Below are positions 1 to 8,151 of a stretch of DNA of 22,120 nt, piece after piece. Source of the DNA: Chondrus crispus (Eukaryota > Rhodophyta > Florideophyceae > Gigartinales > Gigartinaceae); assembly GCF_000350225.1 (NCBI RefSeq), contig NW_005178874.1:47347-69466 (forward strand), in the 5' to 3' direction. Every line of letters starts with the position of its first letter. The first letter of the stretch is position 1. Under the pieces are notes generated by a model that was not told where the DNA came from, did no database searches, and was given only the letters and a program-made list of their open reading frames with translations. Both the position numbers and the translations under genes were made by a program.

Positions 1-1503
1 AGTGCCACGCCTACGCACGCGCGGTGCGCCGCCGCAAGGCACCGCCTCGCCGCAATATGCTCCGCCTTCCTGGCGGACGCCGCCCTGCCGGGGCACGTGT
101 GCATCCCGCGCAGCGTGGGCGCCCCGTTCATCGAGGAGCTGCGCGCCGAGCTGTGCGAGGCTGGCGTCACCGCCGGCACGGTCGACGCCGCGCTGCGCGC
201 CGTCAAGGTCGTCTGCAACTCCAGGCACACCGCCACGGCCCTGCGCACCCTCTACGTCGAGGCCGTGTGCAAGGCCGCGGCAAAGGGCGTCAAGCCGCCC
301 AGCATGGCCACCGCCGTCATGCCCGCCTCCGTCGGCATGCCCTTCCATAGCTTCCCGGTGAATCACTACGCCACCATGTTCCGCCGCATGCGCTGCGCAG
401 GCGGCCCCGAGGTCAGGGACTCTTACCACTGCTTCGCCAAAGCCCGCGCAGCCGCGGATTTGTCCGCCTTTGTGCTCACGCGCAGGTTGTGCAGGAGTAT
501 ACAGCGCACCGTCTTTCACTTTTTGCGCTGCCATGCTGCCGCACCGAATCACGCTTTCGACCAGAATGCCATGCGAGCCCTTGGGAGCAGCGTCCTCAGG
601 AAACTGCTTCGCGCCTACTATGATCCAAACCTTGGCGATGTCACCATGGATCTCATCTTCGCCATGGCCATGGATGACGCCGTCTTGAAGATGGCATCTC
701 GCTGGGCCGCGTCTGACGCCGTCATAGATGCAGTCGAGAGTGAAGGAGCAGTGCCAGTGGCGGAGGCGGAAGCGGGAGGCGATGGTGACTCGGGTGAGCT
801 TGAGGCTATGGCCGAGGCGTTGGAAGAGCGCATTGCAGCGTCTCGGGTGCATGGCACCGAGGGAAGTTTGAGCAGTGTCAGCAATCTGGGCGGACAAGTC
901 TTGGCAGACGCCGACTTGAAGATCATGGATCAAACCTCTCCCGTCCAGTCCTCCGAGGATGCACGCGTCGACGCCATTCTGGGCAGCGAAAGCAGTAGCG
1001 CTGATAGCGCGTCTGACGGCACAAACCAAACTGAATGGGCAAGAGTGGAGCGCACCAAGGAGTCGGAGCGACTTTTGGCAATGCAAGAAGCTCTTCACAA
1101 GGCGAGGCAATTGGATAGAGCACGAGAGAGGCAAGCGGAGAAAGAAAGACTAACCGAGGAAGAGCTGTTGGATCAGAGGATGCGAGACGAAGAACTTGCA
1201 AGGCACTCGCTGCGTGGAAGTCACATGTCACAACGGCATAGTCGCGGTTCTTCGCGAGCGGCTTCTTTCCGCGCGCACGTCGATTCTCTAGGCCCGCAGC
1301 GAGGTACCATGGCAAGAGCAGTCAACGAAGATGACATTTTGGAGAGAGAAAGTATGAGGGGGTCACAGAGGAGAGGCTCGTATTCAACCCTCGGCGAGAG
1401 GGAGGGAATGGGCTTGGTCCGAAGCGGTGCAAGTGGCACGACGGAGGGATCCTATGCTGGCGGCTCTTTCGCGTCCAGTCACCGCGACTCCATGAGATAT
1501 TGA
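1..1503 (+). CDS. Unrecognised coiled-coil protein, 5' end cut by window edge
   Basis: The frame is open from base 1 to a TGA at 1501-1503, giving about 500 visible residues and no stop upstream. The first candidate codon near the left (GTG at 97) is not a credible eukaryotic start, so the true start lies outside the window. The first 230 residues are helical and Cys-containing. A middle acidic Ser/Gly-rich linker follows, then a charged coiled-coil stretch (about residues 345-400, many E/R/K with repeated Leu), and a Ser/Arg-rich tail with basic RRGSYS-like sites that could be phosphorylated. The stretch around residues 160-205 (FHFLRC, then GSSVLRKLL) faintly recalls the end of a RhoGAP domain, but no arginine finger or LPEPL-type motif is visible, so I make no functional call. 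It is convergent with TRMT2, 287 bp downstream. GC is near 78% at the left edge and about 58% at the end. Confidence 0.7.
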   Translation, partial: SATPTHARCAAARHRLAAICSAFLADAALPGHVCIPRSVGAPFIEELRAELCEAGVTAGTVDAALRAVKVVCNSRHTATALRTLYVEAVCKAAAKGVKPPSMATAVMPASVGMPFHSFPVNHYATMFRRMRCAGGPEVRDSYHCFAKARAAADLSAFVLTRRLCRSIQRTVFHFLRCHAAAPNHAFDQNAMRALGSSVLRKLLRAYYDPNLGDVTMDLIFAMAMDDAVLKMASRWAASDAVIDAVESEGAVPVAEAEAGGDGDSGELEAMAEALEERIAASRVHGTEGSLSSVSNLGGQVLADADLKIMDQTSPVQSSEDARVDAILGSESSSADSASDGTNQTEWARVERTKESERLLAMQEALHKARQLDRARERQAEKERLTEEELLDQRMRDEELARHSLRGSHMSQRHSRGSSRAASFRAHVDSLGPQRGTMARAVNEDDILERESMRGSQRRGSYSTLGEREGMGLVRSGASGTTEGSYAGGSFASSHRDSMRY

Positions 1504-1790
1504 GCTAGATGAATTTTAGGGTAGTTCGCTGTTGTAGAAAGTATCATATAATAGGACGCGGAAGCCGCCGTTCGGTAGACTTCGTGGCGTTGAACAGTTA
1601 TTTGCATTTCGTTGTTTGGCCATACTAGCTCCGGCCTTTCAGCAAAGCGATATGATGCTTTGCCGTAAACATCGAATGACGGGGAGAGGTTTATGCGTAT
1701 CACTGACCTTCATGGCTCTTCCACAAATGCGTTGTGCCGTTTTGGCAAAGGCATTCCAACATAGGACTCATGGCATTGAAGAGAAACACC

Positions 1791-3656
1791 TTACTTCTCC
1801 TCTTTGACGAGATCGCGCTCAAGAAGCACAACAAGCTCGCCATGGTCAGTATGCGGAAAAAGATCTAGGCCGTAAGCCTTGACTGGGCGGAACGGTTCAA
1901 GGCGAAAAGCTTTTGATCTCGGCCTGCAAAATCCAAGAGCATTTCTCCAAAAGTTGTTTGGTTCGCATGCGACATATACAATTCGTCGCACAGCTCCCAT
2001 CGCTCTGACGGCTGACACAACGTTCATCGGAAGACCGGCTCGGGGCGGGTCTAGAATCACGACACATTCGCGATTGCCATCGAGCTGTTGGATTGCATCG
2101 TATATTCTGTTTTCAACCTTTCCGGCAATAAACGTTGCATTATCGATGCCGTTCAGTTTTGCATTGTGCTGTGCATCTGCCACAGCTGACTCGTTCATTT
2201 CAATTCCCACCACACTGTGCGCCCTTCGTGCCAGGGACAGCCCTATGGTTCCCGTCCCACAACAAACGTCAAAAACGACCGTCTCCTTGTCCACTTCTGC
2301 AAGGTCGCCAATGAGGTTATACAGCCGTTCCGCCATAAAAGTATTCACTTGAAAGAACGCCGTCGGTTGAATACGGAATTTCAGCCCACACATTTCCTCG
2401 TGCAGGCTGCTGATGCCGTGGAGATGAATTGCGGGTATGTCTCCACCGACAGCAGACCGGTCAGAGGAGGGTTGCCAAAATATTCCGAGTTCCTTGTCCA
2501 TTCCAAAATGTTGTCGAAGAGCCCCTATGACCGTCTTTTGACAGTCTTCGTCAGATATGCGAGTACCATCTCCCGGCGCTCCATTCTCCTCCAATGCACT
2601 TGGATTTACGACAACCGAAACTAGAACCTGTCCCGTTCTGGTTCCTTCCCGGCAAGTGACCTGTCGCCAATACCCTTCATGTGCGCGTTTGTCGTATGGT
2701 TGTAGTCCAAGCTTTTCAATGGCGGGGGCAAGGCATTGTGCAATTTCACGCGCCGTTTTGCTCGTCGTCACACAGTCTTCATCAACCCTCCCAATAAACA
2801 CCTGTCCATCACGTACAAGCCCCAAAGCGTAGCCAATCGTCAACGTTGACTTGTGATAATCATGCCCCATGCCACAAGCGTCCGGAGAAACACCGACAGT
2901 AAACTCGTTCTTGTTTCTGTAGTACATCCTCCCACGCTCCGACTCAGCGCCCACAATTTGGACGAGTGAACAGCAGGCGGGATGCCCCTTACCCTCGCGC
3001 TTGCTAATGACGTCATCCAGCCATGGCAGTAGGCGCTTGCCTCGCAACTCTTTCCTCATCTCCTTGGTAACGAGACTGAGGGCGTTTGTCCATTTACGCG
3101 TCTTCCTCTTCAGCTGCTCCTCATACGCAACGTCCCTCCATTTAGCGGTGACCATGGCAGCCGTCTTACAAACGCCGTCATCCATGGGCCCCGAGCCAGA
3201 AGTGCGCGACTCTCGTACGGTGTTGTCGATGCGCCTGCGCTTCGAGGAGTGCTCTGCGGCCGCGCTCGCCTCCCAGGGCTTCCCTCTGTACTTGTACGCA
3301 TTGAGGCAGCGCACTCCCTGCTCCGCGCAGGCTTTGTTCGGAAAGGTGATGAAGAAGTGGTCCCAGCGCGTGATCTTGTGCAGGCCTCCGTAGGGGGGCA
3401 TACGTGGGATCTTAGCAAGCGCGCGCGCGATGTCCTTTCGTGTGCACCAGAAGATGGACGGGCAGCGCACTATGAAGCGGTGGACGTCGCCGTCGGGCGT
3501 GGCGTCTATGCCGGATAGGGGCTTGATGTCGCTCGCATTAGACGCGGGAGAAGTCGGCGAGGGCGTACGTTTGCGCTTGCCGGCGGAGGACGCGTCGGGC
3601 GTGTCAGGTGCATGGAGAGGAGGGGTTGGCTGCGTTTGGGATAAGAGGTTTCCCAT
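1791..3656 (-). CDS. TRMT2: tRNA (uracil-5)-methyltransferase, TRMT2 family
   Basis: Predicted 621-residue enzyme that uses S-adenosylmethionine to make 5-methyluridine in RNA, classically m5U54 of the tRNA T-loop. It starts at the first in-frame ATG (3656); the open frame continues upstream only to a GTG. Residues 27-30 (KRKR) resemble a nuclear signal. Residues about 58-129 look like the RRM-type domain found in TRMT2A. The methyltransferase core has FFQVN (434-438), the SAM-binding loop DVCCGTGTIG (463-472), DPPRAGL (536-542), YVACEPN with the expected nucleophile Cys564, and a terminal FPHTDHGE with the probable general base Glu607. The usual SCNP around the nucleophile is here ACEP. The N-terminus MGNLLSQ fits an N-myristoylation pattern, unexpected for this family. 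A lysine/arginine-rich region lies between RRM and catalytic parts. The upstream intergenic region is shared with the divergent gene at 4475. Confidence 0.93.
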   Translation of the reverse strand: MGNLLSQTQPTPPLHAPDTPDASSAGKRKRTPSPTSPASNASDIKPLSGIDATPDGDVHRFIVRCPSIFWCTRKDIARALAKIPRMPPYGGLHKITRWDHFFITFPNKACAEQGVRCLNAYKYRGKPWEASAAAEHSSKRRRIDNTVRESRTSGSGPMDDGVCKTAAMVTAKWRDVAYEEQLKRKTRKWTNALSLVTKEMRKELRGKRLLPWLDDVISKREGKGHPACCSLVQIVGAESERGRMYYRNKNEFTVGVSPDACGMGHDYHKSTLTIGYALGLVRDGQVFIGRVDEDCVTTSKTAREIAQCLAPAIEKLGLQPYDKRAHEGYWRQVTCREGTRTGQVLVSVVVNPSALEENGAPGDGTRISDEDCQKTVIGALRQHFGMDKELGIFWQPSSDRSAVGGDIPAIHLHGISSLHEEMCGLKFRIQPTAFFQVNTFMAERLYNLIGDLAEVDKETVVFDVCCGTGTIGLSLARRAHSVVGIEMNESAVADAQHNAKLNGIDNATFIAGKVENRIYDAIQQLDGNRECVVILDPPRAGLPMNVVSAVRAMGAVRRIVYVACEPNNFWRNALGFCRPRSKAFRLEPFRPVKAYGLDLFPHTDHGELVVLLERDLVKEEK

Positions 3657-4474
3657 GTTGAACGTTTCGGTTGAGGTGTCGAAAGACAGCGAGCATGGCG
3701 GATCATCGAGAAAGAGCACTTATCCTTCGTGGGCCGAAATCTTGTGCCCATTGCACTGTAGGTACCGGCGAAGAGGTTAACGGAGCTACACGTGTACCCA
3801 CAGAAGATCTCACACGTGTAGATATGAGATCATGTAGGAATGTTGGCTTCACCTCACCATGGAAGCGTGCAAAAACTTCTCGCCTCTGATTTCAAGGAGA
3901 CTCTAGCAGCATACGCAAGGAACGTTTTCTATGTAAAAAATAGATAAATGCCCGCATTGCCAAGACGATGATCGGGGACAGCTTCTCTGTGTACGAACAT
4001 GCTCTGAGAAATAGTGTGCGTCTATAGTCTCCGTGTATAGGATAATGCGCTAAGACTGGAACTTGTTGGAAGGACAGACGACCCGCGACCAAATTGTGTG
4101 CTCTGTCCAAGAATTTGAGACGCAGGGATCATTCTTGTGTATTGTGTACAGAGTGAACTCCTTTGGGGAGCACATCGAACGATAATGAAGTCCAGTAATT
4201 GAGTATTCTCCTGCGAAAAAATTGACCATCGAGTCTCATGTTTCTCCGCCTGCTGTCCAGCAATGACACCAACCGGGCTCCGGCGTCTTCATCTTCACGG
4301 GGGGCTCCTGCAAGGCGTCGCTCTTGTCCCGTGTAGTCGGTCACAATCACGCGTCAGAGGTTTGTGCAGCCCGGCGCGGCGACTCTAGCCTGAATCGAAG
4401 AGCGTTTCCCCTTCTAGCTCTGTCAGCCCTGCGCCGCGTTTCAAGTTCTGCGCCGAGAAAGCATCCCTCTCGCC
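3657..4474. promoter_or_regulatory. Divergent intergenic region between TRMT2 and the 170-residue orphan
   Basis: These 818 bp must hold both promoters and leaders. The section next to TRMT2 carries two copies of an ACACGTGT palindrome (listed separately). The rest is less GC-rich than the flanking coding sequence, and I saw no tRNA or repeat. A short ATG-initiated reading frame at 3695-3889 (+) has no recognisable homology and overlaps the presumed TRMT2 leader; it could be a small gene or a 5' exon but nothing supports that. Confidence 0.45.
3787..3820. promoter_or_regulatory. Pair of ACACGTGT (G-box/E-box core) palindromes
   Basis: ACACGTGT occurs at 3788-3795 and again at 3812-3819, 24 bp apart start to start; the first extends to a 10-bp perfect palindrome TACACGTGTA. 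CACGTG is the core bound by bHLH and bZIP factors in plants and other eukaryotes. They lie about 130-165 bp upstream of the TRMT2 ATG. Binding is inferred, not shown. Confidence 0.45.
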
Positions 4475-4987
4475 ATGGCCACCGTCATCCACGACGGCAC
4501 CGCGCCGCCGAAGCAACCCCCCCTCCCAGGTCATGTCCACGGCGTGCAGCTCTTCGACCCCAAGGATCTCCTCAAGGAAACAACCCCCGCGGGCACCCTG
4601 CGCATCGTGCGCGCGCCGCCGGCTAGCGCCATCGCCAAGTCGAAACCAATGCAGCGCAAGCTGCGCACGACGGAGATCACGTACGAGCAGTTTGTCGTCG
4701 CCCATTTCGTGCGCTACGTCAAGCGCGTTATCTTTAGCATCATGAGGGCGAGCCTCCAACGGGCGGATGTTGCTGCCAAATTAAATTCGCATATCAAAAT
4801 GGAGTGGGCCGAGTGGGTCCGCAGGAAGATCACGAAGAAGCAGTTGCTCCATTCCATCGTTCGCTTTGTCGTTTTTAATTGCCCGCAGGCAAAGGCGGCG
4901 CGCATTGATCTCGTCCGCGACTTCCCGGGCTGGTGCGAGTCTGAGTTTGCGGTCGTCTCGGCTCTGCGAAGGAAAGGGAAGAGGTGA
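4475..4987 (+). CDS. Unrecognised small basic protein, 170 residues
   Basis: Complete frame with ATG in a favourable context (CGCCATGG) and TGA at 4985-4987. The first 60 residues are Pro/Ala-rich and probably disordered. Residues about 68-165 look like a compact helical domain: an aromatic helix (YEQFVVAHFVRYVKRVIF), then MEWAEWVRRKITKKQLLHSI, then FPGW. The segment RKITKKQLLHSIVRFV has a weak feel of the RST (RCD1-SRO-TAF4) interaction domain, but the match is too loose to use. There is no signal peptide, membrane helix or zinc site. The 3' end is basic (RRKGKR). GC falls from about 72% near the start to about 62% at the end, like its neighbours. Good codon composition and the start context make a real gene likely; the role is unknown. 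Confidence 0.65.
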   Translation: MATVIHDGTAPPKQPPLPGHVHGVQLFDPKDLLKETTPAGTLRIVRAPPASAIAKSKPMQRKLRTTEITYEQFVVAHFVRYVKRVIFSIMRASLQRADVAAKLNSHIKMEWAEWVRRKITKKQLLHSIVRFVVFNCPQAKAARIDLVRDFPGWCESEFAVVSALRRKGKR

Positions 4988-5823
4988 TATGTGAGAGCTG
5001 AATTGCCATACATACCAACATGTTCGCTGTGCGGCTCTTAATTTTAAGTGTGGCAATTCGAAAATATGAACTCCGCTCTCTTAAGAGTATGTCTTGTATG
5101 TCTTCGGGGCTTTCATGCAGCTCGCTCCTTTAGCGCTTGGCGCGAAATGAGGCCTCTGCAACCTTCGCTGAGCTCACAAGACCCGCCAGGTGCATTGCGA
5201 ACCGGAGCAGATGTAGCGAGGTGCGTAGATGGGGCGCGGCATTTGGTTGGCAGCAGACGCTAAGCATCATACTGTCGATGTCCCTTCCGTACCCATGTTT
5301 CCTTTTGTTTTGTATTATTTGCGAAAACAAAGACGCGAAATAACTAATGCATCTTTCGAGCTTTAGAGAAACTCACAGAACGTCAGAATGACCGACCAAT
5401 TCAAACAGGTTTCCTCTGGCAATGATACGCATATCACTTGCGGCCATATCGACACAGTTCTAGGGGACAAACGTCAGACATCCGAACAGATTGCTATGCT
5501 TAGATTGCGAGGTAGTTCATTCACTTTAGTTTCTGAAGCGCTTTACGGTGGCTATTTTGTGGCTCGTGAAGGCTCTTTGTAAGAGTCTTTGGCGATATGC
5601 TTTTTCCCGCGCTCTCATGAGTGATTCATCCACTTGCTCACTAATTCATCAATGGTTTACCACTCAGACATGAGTGGTAATCAATCCCCTGACCAGATTA
5701 GCTTCTTTGATTGCGACATCATTAGGGTGATTGAGAAAGTAATTTATACAAAATACGAAAAAATCATGTCTTCCCCTTCACATCTGAACGACCCACACCG
5801 AGAAGCTCGTGACAGATATCCCA
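4988..5823. other. Intergenic region upstream of PPCS
   Basis: These 836 bp hold no gene I can support. Short frames at 5388-5582 and 5652-5927 have no recognisable homology. Two E2F-like octamers occur (TTTCGCGCC on the minus strand at 5139-5147, TTTCCCGC at 5603-5610), at a density that chance could explain. A perfect 10-bp inverted repeat lies at 5657-5680. GC is clearly lower from about 5270 to 5780. Confidence 0.4.
5657..5680. repeat. Perfect 10-bp inverted repeat with 4-base loop
   Basis: TTACCACTCA at 5657-5666 and its exact reverse complement TGAGTGGTAA at 5671-5680 flank GACA. It lies 144 bp before the PPCS start codon, so it could form a hairpin in the 5' leader or be a dimeric protein-binding site. 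Confidence 0.7.
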
Positions 5824-6922
5824 ATGGAAGCCGCAGACAAACTCATATTCGATTCCTTCATTGCGTCCGACAATGCTTTCAGCGAGAAAGAGTTTCAGTC
5901 GTCTCTCAACTCTCATCTTCTCTATGACCAAGCAAAACTTCAGGATTTCGTAGGGTCTGCCCTTCGTCGTAACCTTGGGCTTGTTTTGGTAACGTCGGGA
6001 GGGACCACTGCACCTTTGGAAAGGTCTTGCGTACGCTTCATTGATAACTTCAGCACAGGGACTCGAGGTGCAATTTCCACTGAGTTCTTCTTGCGTCACA
6101 CAGCGCCAGGGGGTCAATATGCTATCATTTTTCTTCACAGGAAAGGATCGGTGCGGCCTTTTACAAGGCAACTCGACCTCGACAAGCTTGTTGAGACTTG
6201 TGACGTGGGTGAAGATGGAAAAGTTGTTCTAAGTCATGAGAAGACGGGGATCGCCCTGCGGGAGCTTCTTTCCGTCAAGGATCGCCTTTTTTCCATCCCT
6301 TTTGTTTCCCTCAAAGACTACTTAGTAACTCTTCGTTCGCTCTCGACTTCTATCCAAAGATTTGGAAAATCTGCGCTTCTTTTCTTGGCAGCTGCTGTGT
6401 CAGATTTTCATGTCCCCTACGCAGACTTGCCCACGCATAAAATTCAATCTGGTTCTGGCAATTTGATCTTAGAACTGCAGAAGGTGCCAAAACTGCTAGG
6501 CGTAATATCACAGGTTTGGGTACCCGACGCTTTTGTTGTTTCATTCAAAGTACGTTTTTCTCAAATGCAACGCCTTCCATTCCCGCTTGTTTCTGCATGT
6601 GTGTCAAGCATCCGCAACTGACGTAAGATGTGTTTGTGGTATCGGGAACCTTATGATAATGTAGCTTGAAACGGATGAAGCTTTGCTTGAGAAGAAAGTC
6701 TACGGAGCCCTTGAGAAGTACAACGTCGATGCTGTAGTTGGCAACTTGCTTCATTCTCGATATGATCGAGTCACAGTGACATCTCGCTCCAAGTCAGATT
6801 CAATAGTACGTGACAAAGCATGCACACACATCGAATCGCTGCTGGTTTCAAATGTTTTAGCCCGTCATTCGAAGTACATGGGGAGCAAAGAGTCCATGCA
6901 CGATACGCAGATGAGCACATGA
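5824..6922 (+). CDS. PPCS: Phosphopantothenate-cysteine ligase (PPCS), two exons
   Basis: Second step of coenzyme A synthesis from pantothenate: joins cysteine to 4'-phosphopantothenate using a nucleotide triphosphate; cytosolic. Coding exons are 5824-6549 and 6665-6922, giving 327 residues (the human enzyme is about 311). The first in-frame ATG after a TGA at 5785 is 5824. Family motifs are in order: LVTSGGT (about 55-61), RFIDNFSTGTRG (71-82), LAAAVSDFHVP (188-198), HKIQS (205-209), KVPKLL (220-225), and VVSFK|LETD across the splice junction. Without splicing, exon 1 would end in an unrelated 23-residue tail; after splicing, the conserved LETD, VVGN and terminal RHSKYM follow. This is the eukaryotic stand-alone form, not the bacterial CoaBC fusion. 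The stop is 15 bp from the SLD5 stop, so transcripts probably overlap. Confidence 0.93.
6550..6664 (+). other. PPCS: Intron of PPCS, 115 bp
   Basis: Donor GTACGT, acceptor ATGTAG, phase 0. A CTGAC branch-site candidate lies at 6618-6622. The junction restores the conserved SFKLETD run, which is the main evidence. Confidence 0.9.
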
Positions 6923-6937
6923 AACGGGTGCCTCCCC

Positions 6938-7678
6938 TTAGATCAAATCTACATCTCCTTTCATAAGCAGTTGTTGAATGCTCTTGTACCGAATACATAA
7001 GATATCACCCTGATTCAGATCCAAGGTTTCGTCACCAGCTTCCTCACCGACAGCGTAACTGCCAACGGAATTCTTCACCTTACAGAATACAAACTTGTGC
7101 AAGTTTGGACCTGTTGCGTGGTCAACATTGCCATCCTTATCCAACACTTGAACTTTCTTTGGTAGCATTGAGAGAAAAGATTTCTTGAAATGCTCCTCGA
7201 CAAGATCCATGTAGCCAGTGGCAAAGTTCTGCTCATGTTTGGAAAGAAGCTCAAACGTGTTCAAGTCCTTGAAAATAAAGAGCACGGAGCCCTCAATCTT
7301 CTTGATACGCATGCGATAGTAGTGTCGCAGCAGGTAGTTAATTCTGTCGATCTCCATGCGTTTTAATTGTGATTCGAAGGAAAGGGCGTCGACGCTTTCG
7401 TCTTCCTCTTCCTCCACGAGTTCCGTTTGTTGCTTGACTTCAGAGCTCATTGCCTGAATAGTCTCAGTTTCAAATGGCAATATTTCGGGGCAGAAATACT
7501 CGTTGACGGCCACTGTCCGTAGCTTGTCGAGTGTTTCGTTAAGTTGTCCACCAAGCTGGTCGGGGTCCAAGTGGGAAAGATGTGAGTCAATGGCGAGTGG
7601 TCCACGTCCTGGCTCCTCCGTTAGGGCCATTGAACCAAACGAGAAGCGCGGTTGATCATCATTGTTTGTGCTGCCCAT
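6938..7678 (-). CDS. GINS4: GINS complex subunit SLD5
   Basis: Subunit of the GINS tetramer (SLD5-PSF1-PSF2-PSF3), which joins CDC45 and MCM2-7 to form the replicative helicase in the nucleus. The product is 246 residues, against 223 in human. ATG at 7678 is the first in frame; the open frame upstream begins only with TTG. Visible family features: NEYFCPEILPFE near residues 60-75, a helical A domain with ESQLKRMEIDRINYLLRHYYRMRIKKIE, and a C-terminal B domain (NLHKFVFCKV then LNQGDILCIRYKSIQQLLMKGDVDLI). An acidic run EEEEDES between about residues 90 and 100 is an insertion relative to animal proteins. It diverges from the MTH1-like gene across a 473-bp region with an E2F-like and a CCAAT motif, and converges on PPCS with 15 bp between stops. 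Confidence 0.92.
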   Translation of the reverse strand: MGSTNNDDQPRFSFGSMALTEEPGRGPLAIDSHLSHLDPDQLGGQLNETLDKLRTVAVNEYFCPEILPFETETIQAMSSEVKQQTELVEEEEDESVDALSFESQLKRMEIDRINYLLRHYYRMRIKKIEGSVLFIFKDLNTFELLSKHEQNFATGYMDLVEEHFKKSFLSMLPKKVQVLDKDGNVDHATGPNLHKFVFCKVKNSVGSYAVGEEAGDETLDLNQGDILCIRYKSIQQLLMKGDVDLI

Positions 7679-7921
7679 CTTGCAACCTTCGAAGCGCACA
7701 AAAGGGAAACGAGGAACAGAACTGCAGCTGTTGACGATTGTTCGCCGTATGCTAATGTCAAACTGTTTTGCTCGGTAGAGGCCAGGAAGACGCTGGTACG
7801 ATCGATACGAGATGACCTCAATCCTCAATAGCGTGAACGCAACAGAAGCTTGGTGTGCGGTCTAGCTTGAGTGGTTTTGCTGCTGCTCATACGGATGCAT
7901 AGCGGCAGAGGCTGTCGTGAC

Positions 7922-7932
7922 TTCCCGCCAAA
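7922..7932 (-). promoter_or_regulatory. E2F-like site
   Basis: The minus strand reads TTTGGCGGGAA, matching the WTTSSCSS E2F consensus. It lies about 245 bp upstream of SLD5 and 220 bp upstream of the MTH1-like start. E2F control of GINS and other G1/S genes is known in plants and animals; use here is inferred. Confidence 0.5.
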
Positions 7933-7980
7933 AAGGAAACGATATGCTACAGCGTTTATCGGGGTGATTGCTCATTTTTT

Positions 7981-7989
7981 GGCCAATCA
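7981..7989 (+). promoter_or_regulatory. CCAAT box
   Basis: GGCCAATCA matches the NF-Y type CCAAT consensus. It lies between the divergent start codons, about 50 bp from the E2F-like site. Confidence 0.45.
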
Positions 7990-8151
7990 TGGCGCACTAA
8001 AAATCTATCCAGCAATGTAGGGCGGCGCTACACCAGACAGTCACAATGAATCGGAAGGAAAAGAGCAGATCTACTGAAATCATTGAGATAGTCGACTCAT
8101 CGCAGCCTTAGCGGAATGAAGTAGGTGAAAAATCACAGGATCCGCGTCGTG

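Larger units (their letters stand above)
7679..8151. promoter_or_regulatory. Bidirectional promoter region for SLD5 and the MTH1-like gene
   Basis: This 473-bp region separates the divergent start codons. It contains an E2F-like site and a CCAAT box about 50 bp apart near its middle (listed separately). A short ATG frame at 8046-8111 ends quickly and cannot be spliced in phase to the Nudix gene, so it may be a short upstream frame or meaningless. Confidence 0.6.

Noticed and set aside
97..350. Overlapping frames at the left edge in other phases
   Set aside because: All are GC-rich shadows; the frame open from base 1 to 1503 explains the region.
3657..3719. TRMT2 start at 3719
   Set aside because: The codon is GTG; the first in-frame ATG is at 3656.
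3695..3889. Possible small gene or 5' exon (ATG at 3695, CAHC-containing)
   Set aside because: No family match, no convincing downstream exon, and it overlaps the presumed TRMT2 leader.
5388..5582. 64-residue ATG frame upstream of PPCS
   Set aside because: No homology and no composition signal; length is within chance.
6806..6860. A second PPCS intron (GTACGT donor, TTTTAG acceptor)
   Set aside because: Reading straight through keeps the conserved terminal segment ending RHSKYM, which splicing would destroy.
8046..8111. Short ATG frame as an alternative first exon of the Nudix gene
   Set aside because: Its only GT donor is non-consensus (GTCGAC) and leaves the wrong phase for the 8272 acceptor.
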